Assembly: GCA_013399015.1 (NCBI GenBank)
Contig: VWZX01006819.1
Coordinates: 1-64,000, forward strand
Length of the DNA stretch: 64,000 nt
Direction of reading: 5' to 3'
Source of the DNA: Galbula dea
Lineage: Eukaryota > Chordata > Aves > Piciformes > Galbulidae
The notes beneath the pieces are model-generated. The model made no database searches. It was given only the letters and a program-made list of their open reading frames with translations, and was not told the DNA's origin. Positions 13,471 through 26,997 of this stretch are shown here, piece after piece (the first letter of the stretch is position 1; each line of letters begins with the position of its first letter). Made by a program: the position numbers and the translations under genes.

Positions 13471-13588
13471 CAGCAGAGGAGCGGAGGAGCAGCAAAGAGC
13501 CGGTTGGGAAAGGGAGCGACCCACTGCCCGAGTGCCTCCTTCCTATCCCTGTCCTCCTGCCATCCAGGACCGGGCAGGCTGGATTAGA

Positions 13589-15219
13589 ATGACTGCCACA
13601 GCCACCGCCAGCAGCACCCACAAGCTCACCAGCACCAAGGAGGAGAGGAAGGTAGGTCCCCTCCGTGCTGCAGGACCCATGCATGGTCCATGAATGATGA
13701 GGGATGGGGCTGTGGGCAACTGCTTCTTGGGAATAGAAAAGGGACATGTTTTTCCTCGTGTTATAAATATGGTTCCTCTGAATTGAAGTCATGGTGGTAT
13801 TTTTTTCTGCTTCCTTTCTCCACCTTACAAAGGCTTACTTCTGTTTTGAGAGCTGACACTAAGGGTCAGGCTGTAACAGAGCTGGAGATGGCACAATCTC
13901 CATCCATATTTTGTCTGTGCTGGCTTCACACGGGGTGTAAAGGGTCTCTGCGCCCTCACTGAACCGTAACAGGGAGAGGAAGAAAATGAAACCATCAACT
14001 GCAATTTTTCCTTCTTCTTTTGTTTTGCCTTCCAGTTAAGGAAACCCCTCATTGAGCGGAAGCGAAGGGAAAGGATTAATAACTGCTTGGACCAGCTGAA
14101 GGAGACAGTTGTGGGTGCATTTCACCTGGATGTAAGTGCTGATTTTTTTATGCTGCTTTTTGTCTTTTTGCTGGTGAAGAATTGGTTTTTGGGGGTCTGT
14201 CTCCTCTTTTGAGAAACTGGGCATAGTACAAACCCTTTGTTGCCTCTAACTGCTGCACTCCTTCCTTATCAGCAGTCTAAACTGGAAAAAGCAGACATTC
14301 TTGAAATGACAGTGAAGCACCTCCAGAACATCCAGAGCAGCAAGCTGATGGGTGAGTGTCCAGTCTGCGGGCAGTGCTGGGGCAGGAGGGTGCCAGCAGG
14401 CTTTATCTGCTGGCAGCTTAGCAAAAGCATCTTTCAAACTTGTTGAGGCCCAGGCTTCTGCTCGGGCTTGGCTTTCTCCACTAGATGGGGAGATGGAGCT
14501 GGGCACTGGTTTACGTAGGAAGGTGATTTTTTTTTTATCTTCCAGAGCCACTCTGCTTTTTGATGTGGTTTTGCCCTCAGCAGCGGGGCGCAGGGGCTCA
14601 CCCACTGTTTTACTTTCCCAAACGATTTACCTTATAGTAAAGCCCAGATGGCTTCAGCAAGGAGCCCCTCAGGAGCCCGTGCACACAGGAAACCTGCTGA
14701 ATGCTCTTAAGCAGGGACACACCAGAGCGCTTTTACTCGGCCATCAACTCCCTTTGTCTCTTCTCCAACACAGCCGACTCCAAAGTGGGTCTGGAAGCCC
14801 AGCAGAGGTACAGCACTGGGTACATCCAGTGCATGCACGAGGTGCACAACCTTCTCCTTACCTGTGAGTGGATGGACAAGACCCTCGGAGCACGTCTGCT
14901 AAACCACCTGCTGAAATCCTTACCCAGGTCTGGTGAAGACACCTGCAAAGCTGCACTGAGGTCTTCGAGCCCATCTCAGCAGCCTCTCCTGACACCAAAA
15001 AGCCCCCTGAGCCCAAAGGGGAACACTCGGGGCACAAACCCATCCCAGGAGCGCTTCTGCCCCGCGGAGGACAAGCAGGCTTCAAAAAATTCCTTCCAGC
15101 TGCCGTCGCTGTCGGTTTTCAGCCAGGTTGATGCTGCACCTCCCAGACAGGTCCTGCAGCCAAATTTTTCCCATAACAACCCTAGAATGGGGTCATTAGA
15201 TATGTGGAGACCGTGGTAA
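13589..15219 (+). CDS. HES8: HES8/HER8-like bHLH-Orange transcriptional repressor
   Basis: Four coding exons: 13589-13651, 14036-14131, 14273-14351 and 14774-15219, together 684 bases (227 aa plus TAA). All introns are GT-AG with phases 0, 0 and 1. Residues about 21-77 form the bHLH domain: the basic region RKPLIERKRRERIN has the Pro typical of HES proteins, and helix 2 is KLEKADILEMTVKHLQ. An Orange domain follows (about 91-130, with RYSTGYIQCMHEVHN). The tail is Ser/Pro-rich and ends in WRPW, which recruits Groucho/TLE corepressors. The protein should act in the nucleus as a DNA-bound repressor, probably in neural progenitors. The bHLH loop is shorter than in HES1/HES5. I assign it to the her8/hes8 group of fish and frogs from memory of the pattern; bird databases may name it HES6-like, HES6-2 or HES5-like. 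The gene itself is certain, the exact symbol less so. Confidence 0.93.
14262..14275 (+). other. NAGNAG tandem splice acceptor of exon 3
   Basis: Intron 2 of the HES8-like gene ends in a pyrimidine tract followed by CAGCAG directly before TCTAAACTGG. Splicing at the first AG (exon from 14273) adds a Gln codon; splicing at the second (exon from 14276) removes it. Both keep the frame. The choice falls in the loop of the bHLH domain, between ...HLD and SKLEKAD. Confidence 0.65.
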
Positions 15220-15510
15220 AGCGTGCTTGAAAATGTTTATCCTAACCTTAGACACTCTCTTACGTATGTATCTTATAGATATGTTGCTTTAAAACACTTG
15301 TGGAGCAAGTCTGTTCCTGTAGGTGTACTAAAGACCAGGGTACTTCAAGCCGAAGTAAACCTATGTGTAGCCTGCATTGTAGAAGGCTGCTATTATTTTT
15401 TATTTATTTAATGCACCTAAATTATTGTATAGAATTCTCTAATGCTCTTTAGTGTATATTAATTACATAGCTTTCTTGTCTTACATCCTTAAAATAATTA
15501 ACTTCCTATT

Positions 15511-15516
15511 AATAAA
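15511..15516 (+). other. Poly(A) signal of HES8-like gene
   Basis: AATAAA lies 292 bases after the stop codon, at the end of an AT-rich 3' UTR with several TATTTATTTA-type elements near 15400-15411 that could shorten mRNA life. This suits the unstable mRNAs typical of HES genes. Confidence 0.75.
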
Positions 15517-15857
15517 AATACGAGAGAAAAAGCAACGAGCCTTTCTGGCATCACACTTACCTCTCAGATGTCATGTGAGCCACTGAGATCACTTCACTGG
15601 ATAAAGGGGTAAATGGCCAATCTCTTCTGCTTTTTATTTTCATTGTTATTCCTGTGCAGCTGTAGGAGATTCTGGTTCTGACTCTTGTAAAAACACTGCA
15701 TTGATTAGGGAAAAAAAAAAAAAAAAGAGAGAGAAAATGAGAAACTTGGTTTGGACTTTCTAAGTGGTTTAGAAATGCTCTCTGGATAGCTGACTCTGAC
15801 TGTGCTGTTCCCAGTCACCTGGGCATCCCAACATCCTGTTAAACTAGTGAGAAACCT

Positions 15858-15895
15858 GTGTGTGTATATATATATATGTGTGTTATATATAGTTA
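15858..15895. repeat. TG/TA microsatellite
   Basis: Alternating TGTGTGTATATATATATATGTGTG followed by TATATATAG, about 350 bases beyond the poly(A) signal of the HES8-like gene. Confidence 0.85.
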
Positions 15896-16118
15896 TATTT
15901 AGGGATTACTGTTTCCATAACTAAAAGTTCTAAATAAACTTCTGGAAGCTAACAACTGAGATTTCTCCCAGCCTTGTCCTCTCTGCTGTGAAACAACAGT
16001 ACTTGGGGACCTCCTTTGGTTTCTTTCTTCCATAAACAGTTTTTGCTGACCATGGTTGAAAGAGATGGTTTGGGTTTTGCCCCTGATGCTTTGTAGAAAA
16101 GGCATCATGCACCACGTA

Positions 16119-16134
16119 CACACACACACACACA
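16119..16134. repeat. CA microsatellite
   Basis: Eight tandem AC units in otherwise unique intergenic sequence. Confidence 0.85.
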
Positions 16135-19100
16135 GAATCACTTGGATCACAACAGCACTTATAAAGTTATGAGAGAAATCCAGAGCTGGGTTTATCAGCC
16201 TGGATCAATGCTTTAGCTTTTACTTATAAGGGAATCACAGAGAGAATCTAAAGGGAAGAAGGCAAAACTCCCTGCAAAATGGACCAAGGAGACTGGGACA
16301 AATTTGCTCAGCGTGTTGGCAACATTTGGTCCCAGTTTTTCCATCTCAAAGGCAGTTAAAAGTTCCTCACAGTTCAAATAAAAGAGCAAGGAGCTCTTAA
16401 ATAAACACTGTGCATACTAATTAATGGACCCATAGTTCAGAGGGCTCATTATGCAGCGCGATCTATTTGATGATGTGTAGAAGGAGTGAAAAATATCACC
16501 TCTGGCTTTAGCATCTTTTTCTCTGAAGCTCTCTCCCTTTTATCCAGCCCTCTTGAAAAACCATCAGGAGCAGTGGCATAAGGGTGGTAGGGGAAACAAC
16601 TGCCCTACACATGGCTGCACAGAGACACAGCAGGTTTCTTCAAGCATGGGGTCAAAAGGCAGGTAACGACATCAAATTGTACAGATCTTACTGCAACCTC
16701 CATTTCCACTCTCTGCCTGAATATTAGGACATTCCTCTTTACCAATGGGAACCTCCAGAGTCACCACCAATACTGAAAATACATCCATATTATCCCACCA
16801 CAAAAATCCAGATGATGGTGGGAGATTGGGCCAGCCTGAGTAAACAGCTGCAGCAAAGCACACAGAATATTCATGGGCAAGGAAAACATTCAGGGTAAGC
16901 AAACCACAAAGTCCTTGAAGAGGAAAGACATTGAAGACCTCCCCAGTTTCCTACTATGCATATTGCTGAGTTCAGATAAAGCCACCATCTAACAGGAGGA
17001 ACCTCTGCTGCCCAACACTGGAGTTTGCACAGCAGTGGGGCAGGCAAGAGGAGCAGCTCCCTAACCAAGATGGGGCCTGAAGTTTTCTTCTGCTTCTAGA
17101 TGGTGTCACTAAAGCATCTCATGGTCACCTTATTGTTATGCTGGAAGAGGCTGTAGTGAAAATACTTTACTATGCTTTGACAGCATCAACTTAAAAACAT
17201 ACTTTCCTCCAGAAAGCTGTAAATCCCCAGTGACTTATAATTATCAGCTATGGTTACCATGCTGAAAAGAGATCAGTGGGAATTATGTATTTCTCACCAT
17301 CTCTGCTTGGTTTGAAAACCCTTTGTGGTTAGTGAGTTTTATTATTTCCTGTTTCTAATCAGTAAAGCTTTCTGCTGTTGTGGGTGTGGAGGGAAGGGTC
17401 ACAGCACAGCTGGCGAGAGACTTTTATAAATAGAAAAGTGAGGCTGCAATACTTGGCCAACAACCTCCAGAAACAGTTTTAGTACAAGACACTCATTTTT
17501 CATTGCCTTCATTTAGAACCAGTGGTGACCTTCTGGATGATCTCCCTGTCACGTATCCAGCTGATGCTGCAGGAATCTCTGTTTTGCGAGTCACTAGTTT
17601 TCAGTAAAGAAAACATTTCTTCAGAGAGGCAGAAGGTTACTCATAGCACTTCATATAAGTAAATTTCAGCTACTACTTGTGTTTGACAAAGGAGCTCCAT
17701 ATTTACTTCACACCCATCCATGTTTACCAAACCCAGGACCTTACAAGAGCAACAATGCTCTTCAAAACAGACACCTCTCAACCAACAAATAAAAACCACA
17801 TTGCCAGCTACTACTATCTTCTCCCCAGGAAAAAGGAGGCACAGAGAAGCTCTCCCAGCCAGCTGGTTGATAAAGAACAGAAACCACTGTTCTTGTAAGT
17901 CAGTGTCTGAAGCTGCACCACCACACATACCCTGGACACAGCAGCAGGATCCATACAGTTCCTATTTTCACATCTGCAGCAAGTGCTAGCAGCTGTGTCT
18001 CATGGCTACCAGGGGCCCCCAGCACCCAGAGGAGGCACCTTCAAGACTGTACCACTATTCCCACCTGGAACCACATGTCTAAGGCAGTAGGGGTCTGGCA
18101 ATGCAGACAGTGGGGATGATGCTGCACACTCAGGTCTTCACCTCGTATGCTGACTGGAAATAGCCAAGACAAGCACCCAGACCAGATTCCTCAGTATGGG
18201 CATGGCCAGACAGACCTGTCTGCTGGAAGTGGTCACAGGATGCATCACATCTCACTCAGCACATCTAGGGCTGTGACAGCCTGGTGCAGATCTGGACTTT
18301 GTTTGTCCCCTGCTAAAGTGCTCTTCTGGAGGCTGGTTGCTATGCGCACAGGGATGTGGGGAAGGCTGGACCAGAGGCTCAGGGCCTCCACGTGCCTTTA
18401 ACACAAAGTAATTACAGATTTATATAATCATGTAAGCCCAGGTGGACAAAACATCCACATGCATAGCAGCTCCCTTTATATAACCTGTACTTCTAGACCA
18501 GCTCTCATGGAAACCAACATGTAAACTCCCACTTATTTCTCAGAAAATGAGACCAAATCCTTTCCCATCAGGAAAGCACAGAGGCTAATGAGTATGTAAG
18601 AGAACTTATGGTCCTGTCATGCTGTCTTCTCCCAGGCACACACAACCCTCGGGCCTCCAAGCATCCTTTGCCTTTTGCCCTTACTCCTCCTCCCACCCCA
18701 AGGGCACTGGAGCAATCTCTTTCTGACCCACATAGTCCCACAGTCACCCACAGCAATCAGGCCAAAAGGCTTTAAGGATTTAGGAGTGGTGCTGAGCTGC
18801 TGCGGATCATTACCCAAGAGGGCTGAGAATGCTGCTTAAAGAGGGAACACGAGCCAAATTTTCAGTTGAAGGCTCACTTTGGCAAAAAGAAGACTCCAGG
18901 CTGCCAGTGTGACCTCTCCAGGAGCTGTGGAGGAGCTCCTTACCCTCCACACTCACATGCAAGTGATCTGGCAAAACCCCACACAAAAGCAATTCTGGGG
19001 CAAAACGTTTTCAAACTGATTTCAGCCACACTGCTGTGGCTGCAAGGGCTTGTAGCTCACTTAGAAAAGTGCTCCCCTTGGGAGGGAAGTGAAAACAAAC

Positions 19101-20124
19101 CCAATGACACCAGAACACCAAAGACTCACTTTCCCTTTATATATGCCTGCGTATACATTCCTGCCTTAACAGGGACATGCTCATATTTCACCTCATAAGA
19201 AGTAATGTTGTGTTGAGAACCTAACCCAAAGTCTGTCACATTTTTCAGAGCTTTCACATCCTCATGAATAACACAGCAGAAGCTGAAGCCAGCCCTGGAT
19301 GTGATCTGCACTGCTGAGATGTTTCATTTATAAATTGCAGTCCTGGTGAGAACGTGGCTTGCTGCCCGAGGCATCACCGCAGACCTACCAGAGCCTGGGA
19401 ACTTGCTCTGCTTCTGAGACTCTCCTCTGGTCTTTGCAGTAGGTGTCACAAATCCTAACATACATTTGGAATTAAAAAGCATGTTAGAACATTTTCATCA
19501 AGTTTTCTATGGCAAACACCACCAGGCAAACGGACTCCTTCAAATGATCCCACATCTGCTGCCACAGAGAGATCTAGTCCTCCAGAAACAGCTCAAAGGA
19601 GCTCTTCTTTGTGGCTGGAGAGCTGTTCCTTCTGCTCTATCAAACAGCAAACACCCTCAAGGAGAGCTGGAAACAACGCCTCCTCTCTAGGGTCTCCTTC
19701 TCAAGGCCAGGGGAAAGAGCAGGGCAAAAGCTTTGTGGTTGTGGGAAAGCTGCTCAGCAGGGAATGGATTTTCTGGCATAAAAAGGATGGAGGAACCACT
19801 GCCAAGCTATCCCTTCCTTCTCTATGGGATTCCTAAAGTCCTCTCCTCTCTCCATCTGCCCCTGCCCAGCCCCCCTCATCCTTGAGCATTCCCATGCAGC
19901 AGAAGTCTCCTGTAGGACTTCTCACTCAAACTGGCATCATGATGTAGCCTTGTTTTAAAACCACAGTCTGCAGCCCTGAAACTTTCTCTGCGTGACAGCC
20001 CTGGAAAGTTCAGCTGTAAATTTGTCTGCAGAGAGGAGAAACTCAGTGGTCAGTCTTGCTACCCCATCAGAAATGCTCTCCTGTGCTTTAAAGAGCGTGA
20101 CTTTCATAGTCATTCTTCCAGTAT

Positions 20125-20457
20125 TTGAGGGGGTTATAAGAAAGATGGGGATAAACTATTCGGTAGGGTCTGTAGTGACAGGACAAGAGGAAATGGTTTT
20201 AAGCTAAAGGAGAGGAGATTTAGACTAGATATAAAGAAGACATTTTTTTACACTGAGAGTGGTGAAACACTGGCCCAGGTTGCCCAGAGAGGTGGTAGAT
20301 GCCCCATCCCTGGGGGTTTTTCAAGGTGAGGTTGTCTGGGGCACTGAGCAACCTGATCTAGTTGAAGATATCCTTGCTCACTGGGGGGGGGGGGTGTGTG
20401 GACTGTATGGCTTTTAAATGTCCCTTTCAATCTAGATTATTCTACAATTCTATGACC
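20125..20457 (+). mobile_element. CR1 LINE 3' fragment
   Basis: Forward CR1 3' region: 'GACAGGACAAGAGGAAATGG', 'GAGATTTAGACTAGATATAAAGAAGACATTTTTT', 'ACTGGCCCAGGTTGCCCAGAGAGG', then the expected guanine run and the terminal 'TCTACAATTCTATGA'. The guanine run at 20383-20394 is an expansion of the normal CR1 G stretch before TTGGACTAG. Confidence 0.93.
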
Positions 20458-20459
20458 TA

Positions 20460-23400
20460 ACAAAGTGCTCATCTCTTCGCTTTTATCCTCTGTTGATATA
20501 GACATTTAGAGCAGCTCTCACAGTCTCCTGGCACACCCTGTGTTTTTAAAAGCACAGGACTTGGTCAGCTCTATGAAACAAGCTTTAGATAAACCACAGA
20601 GGCATTTCCACAGCCCTGCTATGGTGTCTGCCTCACTCTCCCACACAAGCTCTGTCAAGACCCCACTTGCTCTCATAGCCCAGCCACCACAGAGCAGCTG
20701 GGCTTTGCATAGCATCCTAACAGGGTGATCTGGGGACTTGGCCAGCCCCTGAGGAGCCATTTGTCACATCCCCAGCATTACTGACCCCTGAGACAGCACA
20801 CTGCAGCTCCCTCACCTTTAGACACGCTGTCAGTGTTTTGCAGAGCCCTAGTGCTTACCAGGAGACACATTTCCATAGGGAGGTGGAATTCATACTGTTC
20901 TGAGCTATCAGCATCACTTTTGATGGCTGCTGAAGGGAATGGAGAAAACCCTGCTGGAAGCACCTTCCTGGCCCTGACCTATTGCTCCAGGCTGCTACAG
21001 TAGAAACACTTTTCAGTTGAAAAACTGTAAAGCCAGGAGCAGGTCCTAAACAAACACAAAAATACAAGGTGAGAAAAAAACCACAGAGTGGCTCTGGAAG
21101 GCCACTCCTTTTTGTCCCAGGCTCTCAGTGGATGAAGTATGGATCATGCTAGGGAGCAGGCCACCTTCTGCCACATAAGCCACATGCAACACTGAGCTTA
21201 GCAAACTGCTCGGCTTTCCCCAGTGACCTCTCTGCATGGTCACACCATTTCCCTCTGCTCAAGCTGTTTCTTTCTACCTCCTATGGACTGAGAAGGTAGA
21301 AATAAGTATTTTAGAAATTTCCACACAGTTTAGTAGAGCAGATGTTAGGCAGGACAGTGAAGTGAGCCAGGAGAGGCACAGCTGAGCTCTTTGGGACAGA
21401 GGAGCTCCCACAGCAAGGGCAGAGCATCCCTGCACAGGAGCTGGGACTTTCCTGAGTCCCTCAGGGGCTGTGAGAAGAACCATTCAGGAGCAACCACATA
21501 ACCTCAAACCTCTCTGCCCCCTGCCCTTCCCCTGCCCTACCCTAGCTAGCCTACGTGCGTATTAAAGTACAAAGCCAAGCACTTTAAGATATGCACTCTT
21601 CCCACTCTTCCCACTATGAGAACAAGCAATCCACATGGGATAGCAATCACATCACCTCATGCACTCCTGAAAAGTGCTGAGATATTATTTTGATAGGTGT
21701 GATAGAAAAACTGTCCAGACCATTGAACACAACAAAAGCAATACCTGGACAGACAGGTTCTCCAAACCAGACACATTGCTGTCAAAATCCTCTGGGAAAA
21801 AGGAGATCAATGCCTCCTGGTGTTTCCCATAGTTTGACTCTGCACTCATGAACACACACCTATTAGAAAACCTCTGTGGCAGTCCAAGGTTTTGTCCTTC
21901 CCTCACCCTTAAGAACCGGTGAGCAGAGAGAACTTCCCAACACAGACCCAAGAGTTCAGAGGAAAGCCCTGAGCCTACCAGCACAGCTTATCTCAGCCAC
22001 AGCTTTGGACTTGGTGTTGATTGCCCCATGGTTTTCCAGAGCAGATGCAGTTACAGCAGCATAGTACAGGGCAGCAGATAAGCATGGCTCCAAAAGACTG
22101 CTGATCTTGTTCTGAGCCCAACTCCTACCTCCACCTGCTCCACACCTGAATTTTTCCAGTCTTCTACTTGTAGGTGATGATTGCATTCATCTCAGAGATC
22201 TCTAGATGAAAATCACAAGCAAGACGCCAGGGATTGCACAGATTAAAGGGATGAGGCAGGGCTTGAAAAGCACCCCTTCAACCAACTGTCCTATGAATCA
22301 CTTCTCCACTGCCTTCCCAACTCCAGCTCTTGTCTCTTCAGAGTCCCTCCACACACAGATACCCTTGCTGCCACTGGAGCCTTGCCCAGAGTGCAGGCAG
22401 TGCCTAGCCTAGCCCTCCTGCTGCTCTCAGCCTTGACCTTCTCACACTCCCCACCAGACCTGCACCAGTCAACAGTTCTCCTACTTTTCTGCTCCTGTGT
22501 CAGCAATGGTAGAGACCACCCAGGTCTCAGCCCCATCCAATCAAACCTGCCTAGCTCACACAATGCACAGTCTCAGTCCTGTCTGGACTCACCCCACTGG
22601 ATGCACTGCATGTCCCCTGACAGATCAGCCATTGCTTGTCTTCTCACAGCTGACACAAAGAGAAGAAGAAAGCATGAAGCTGTGCTTGGGAAGATAAATT
22701 GGTGGTGGGAGATTCCTTTTTGTACAGAGAAACCCTCTGTTTCTTTCATGAGGAATTTTTTCCAGCCCTACCCCCTTATCAGCAGTCTGTGAGGTGAGGT
22801 ACGTAACAGGGTAGCAGGCTCTGCACAGCGTCTCTGCCTCTTCCTGCTGGAGGTGGTGCCTGGTCACTCCAGCACCAGTGATCCTTTGGGAAGGGTGTGA
22901 TTTGAGGTGATACCTCCAGTTGGGCAAGAAGGAGTGAGGAAGGGTTGGCATGAAGCCTGGAAAGAGCTGTTGTCTGTACCAGCTGTTCCTCTGCCAGCTG
23001 TAGGGAAACTGCCACTGCTCTGAGCACCCACCAGCCGGTGACACTGCCATAGCCAGGTCATTGGTAGCTAAAGGACAGAGCCCAAAGGTGGTGAGCTTGG
23101 AGGTGCTCCCAGGAGCATTCCCTAGCACAGTGCAGCTCCTGGTCAGGTTGCTCAGCCTGGCTTCAGCACAGGAAGGGCACAATGCCTGGCAGCTGAGCTC
23201 ATCAGGCAGCAGTACTGCAGGCTGCTGCTCCTCACCTCCCAACAAAACGCTTCCATCAAACAAGCACATCGCCACCCACACCATGGTCTTCTCCAAAGGA
23301 GGTGCTTTTACAACAGAAGAAGGTGGCTTGAGCCTTCCCATGGGATCCCAGGATGGCTAAAATTATTTTTCAGACCATAACAACCCCAGGGAAACCCCAA

Positions 23401-25355
23401 CATCTGTTCTGATGGGAGATCTCAGCAGACAGAGGTGGGGAAAGACCATTCAGGTCGTTTCCTGGAACACCTTATGTATAAAACACCAGCCTATATTTTT
23501 CCTGGTGGCCCACACTGACCCTACTGCAAAGGGGGAATACTTAGCCCTCGTCCCACCAAAGCAGAGGCTGTAAACACCCCAGCACAGGCCATACTGCTGT
23601 TGTAGGTGTGAGACACAAGTATGATGACCTATGGTCTCTGGAGAGCTAAACTTCGTCACCCACTTGAGGCCACTACTCACCAAGGGCTCAAGATCACTTA
23701 ATCTCAAGGGCAGTACCTACATCAGCAAAAAAATTGTGTGTGATAGGGGAGATCTGTTGGCTGAAGTAGTTGTTTTTGAGGCTCCTACCTCTACCATCTA
23801 TGTTACTCCAGGATCTTACTTCCAGCTCAACTTACTCACCTGGACCTATCTCCTGGACATGCACACAGTTCACAGCTGCCCAGAGGACCAGCTGCTGCTT
23901 TTGACCACCACATCCTCCTCCACAGCTGGAGAACATCTGGTGTAAGCTCAGAGCAGAACTTCTGATCTCCTTTCCACCAAAATGAACCCAGTTTGCATGC
24001 ACAAAAACTGGGCCAAATGATATGGTGCACAAAGAGTGAGGACAAGTAGGAAATTCGCTTAAAACCACACAACTGCTCCCAACTGGAACACTAGTACAGT
24101 TGAAGCTTATGATCTCTCAATTCCCACTGGTTATGGAGGGAAATATGGCTGCCCTAGATGGAGCCTAAAGTGTTTCTGTAAACTTTTGTTTTCACAGCTT
24201 TAATCCTAGCGCCTCAGGGGGGATTTTACACACCTTTCACCTTTCACCTTTCATCCAGCCGTCTGTACCTATATCCAGCCCCTGGCACGCAGATCAGGGA
24301 GGCCTCACCCAGCATGCAGACAGCTCTCCTTCCCTAAACTTGGAGCAGGCATGGCACAACTCCAGCTATGTGTAGAAAGCCAACCCACAGTGCTGCTGGG
24401 GATCAGGGAGCAAGTCTGAGCAGGAAGGGATCTGCCTGCCAAGGGCACACCTCTCTATCCAAAGGGCCACTGGGCTAACAGTCTTCAGATGCTTTCAGGT
24501 AGCACCTACCTGTCGTCAGCCAGACAAGGTTCCAACACGAGCATCCTCCATGACCACTTGCGTGGTTGGGGTGGATCCTGGGAGAGCACAGGGAGCTTGA
24601 GGTAGGCATTGGGAAAGCACCCATGGTAGAGGAGTGAACACAGATTGTGAGGTCCTCCTCAGACAGACCAATTGCTGCCAGTTTGAAAGGACAGAATGCT
24701 CCATTGATGCAGGATTCTGCCTCAAATGGGAAATCCTGGGTTTAGTGGCTTCCATCAGCCAAAGAGGAAATGCAGAGAGAAAAATGAACAACAAGGAGAG
24801 CAGGTACAGCACCTGTATGTTTTACAACATTAGCAGGTTCAGTACCTACATGTCTTTGCTATTTCCTGCCAGAGGTCCACAGCTGTGACCACAGTGAGGT
24901 GCACAGTAACTACCTCCTGAAAGGTGAGATGTTCTTATCCTGGCTGTGCTTTCATAGCTTTGACAGTACTCTTTTCAGTATTGTCACCTCTCCACAGAGA
25001 GGCAAGGGACTAAGGAGGAGTTACCTCTGAGTCTTGAAGGATCTGTGGCTGAATCAAGTTCCCAGGTGTCTGCACTGCTGTGTGGTGCAGGGCTGACCTG
25101 GTGGTGGTCAGCCATGCCAGGACTCTCTGCTTATTACTGGTATGTTACTGCCACCTATTAAAATTCCTTCAAATATATGTGAAAAGCCCTTCTCAATAAA
25201 TACATGAGGGCACTACATGGTCATTTTAAAGGACACTGCAGTGACTCAACAAGTAACACTATTTCTTTGGCCCACTGTGGGTGTACATGTGCATCTCTGT
25301 GTATATATGTACAGGTGTATGCACATGCATGTTTGTACATCCCTACATACATATA
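20460..25355. other. Intergenic, no gene recognised
   Basis: Unique sequence. The frame at 22625-23341 (-), 238 codons, is the longest here, but it overlaps frames on the other strand, has no recognisable domain and no good exon boundaries. A short tandem CACCTTT run lies near 24231-24252. Confidence 0.6.
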
Positions 25356-25357
25356 TA

Positions 25358-26106
25358 TTGTCCAAAGGAACCTGGACAAGCTTGAGAAGTGGACCTGTGT
25401 GAACCTCATGAGGTTCAATAAGGCTGAGTGCAAGGGCTTGGGATACTGGTGGGTGAAAAGCTGGACAAGAGCTGGCAATGTGTGCTTACAGCCCAGAAGG
25501 TCAACCTTATCCTGGGTTGCATCCAAAGCAGCATGGCCAGCAGGTCAAGGGAAGGGATTCTGCCTCTGCTCCACACTGGAGAGACCTCATCAGCAGCGCT
25601 GGGTCCAGCTCTCGAGTCCTTGGCACAGGAGAGACATGGACCTGTTAGAGAAAGTCCAGAGGAGGCCACAAAAATGATCCAAGGGATGGAACCTCTCTGC
25701 TGTGAGGACAAGCTGAGATAATTGGGGTTCTTCAGCCTGCAGAAGAGAAGGCTCCAGGGACATCTTATTGCAGCCTTTCAAGCACTTTAGGTGCCCTATA
25801 AGAAAGATGGTGTCAGACTATTTAGCAGGTCCTGTTGTGACAGGAGAAGGGGTGATGGTTCAAAATTAAAAGAGAGGAGATATAGGCTAGATATAGGGAA
25901 GACATTTTTTACTCTGAGGGTGCTGAGACACTGGCCCAGGTTGCCCAGAGAGGTGAGATATGTCCCATCCCTGGAACCATTGGAGACCAGGTTGGTTTGG
26001 GCTCTGAGCAACCTGATCCGGTTGAAGATGTCTTTGCTGATTGCAGGGGGTTGGACTAGTTGACCTTGAAATGTCCATTTCAAGCTAAACTATGCTATGA
26101 TTCTGT
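25358..26106 (+). mobile_element. CR1 LINE 3' fragment, longest in window
   Basis: Forward CR1 of about 750 bases: 'AGGAACCTGGACAAGCTTGAGAAGTGG' and 'CTCATGAGGTTCAATAAGGC' encode the end of the second CR1 open reading frame, now broken. The usual 3' UTR blocks ('AGGAGAAGGGGTGATGG', 'CTGGCCCAGGTTGCCCAGAG', 'GATGTCTTTGCTGATTGCAGGGGGTTGGACTAG') follow, ending near 'CTATGATTCTGTA'. Frames 25204-25677 (+) and 25428-25721 (+) are remnants of that reading frame and not host genes. Confidence 0.93.
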
Positions 26107-26997
26107 ATACATACACATAAAGAATCATCTGTCAGACTACTTGGAAAACAGAAAGATCAGGAGACATCAAAACATGAGGAGACTAAAGCCAGTACAGAAA
26201 ATAATTGCTTCTCCAAGAATCTGCCCATATTTTTCCACAATAAAGTCACAGAAGAACCAGCCCAAAGCAGTGATGAAACTCACAGTAGTAGAGGAGAGAG
26301 AAATAACCACAGAGAGAGAAATAAATGGAGCATAAGGCAAGCCAAACGTCAGATCACCCTGTACATGCTGCCATCAGAGTCCTGCCGTGGCATTTTTGGT
26401 GTGTCCTGGCTTCCTAGGTATTCTGAAGGAGTCAGAGATGAGCTCCTGGTGTGTCCCTCAGTCACAGCAGAGACAGTTAACCTGGCAGGGGTGGAAAGAC
26501 AGGGCAGATTTCATTTTGGCTTCCAAAGATTTACTGCACTCACATGCAGGATGAAATGGCTTTGAGATCATGCAGCCTGTTTGTTGTGGAGAAGGGACCT
26601 TACCTTTCCTGAAGGAACAATTCACATGTGTGAGAGCAGGAGAACCACCATTTTCAGGAAAAAGAAAGAGAAAGATGCTAATTATTTACATGCTTCTCTC
26701 CTTCTCCAACACCCTTAAAACCACCAGCTCCTCTGCAGCATCCCCCTCTCCCCATCTCTAAAAAAGTAATTTCAAAAGGCTGTTTTGCGCCCCACCATTC
26801 CCAGGGACAGAGCGTGGTGTGTATGCACCAAATGAAGGAGATGCTGCATTCCTCCAGGGTAGATAAGGTGGAGGAGGGCAGGAATGCTTTCCCCTGCGTG
26901 TCTGTGCATGACCCAGACCCAAACAGAAGCAGCAGCTCCCCAGAAGATGACTCTCGAAGTGCTTGAAAGCAAGACAAGGTGGAAAAAGTGATCAGCC

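Larger units (their letters stand above)
15520..20120. other. Intergenic with simple repeats
   Basis: No gene recognised. A poly-A tract lies near 15711-15725, a TG/TA repeat near 15858-15895 and a CA repeat near 16119-16134. Scattered frames up to about 110 codons lack supporting signals. Confidence 0.6.

Noticed and set aside
16119..16134. CA repeat as possible functional element
   Set aside because: A short ordinary microsatellite with no associated signal.
22625..23341. 238-codon minus-strand open frame
   Set aside because: It overlaps other frames on the plus strand, has no recognisable domain and no splice or promoter context, so composition and chance explain it.
25204..25721. Open frames of 157 and 97 codons on the plus strand
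   Set aside because: They lie in a CR1 element and are broken remnants of its second open reading frame.
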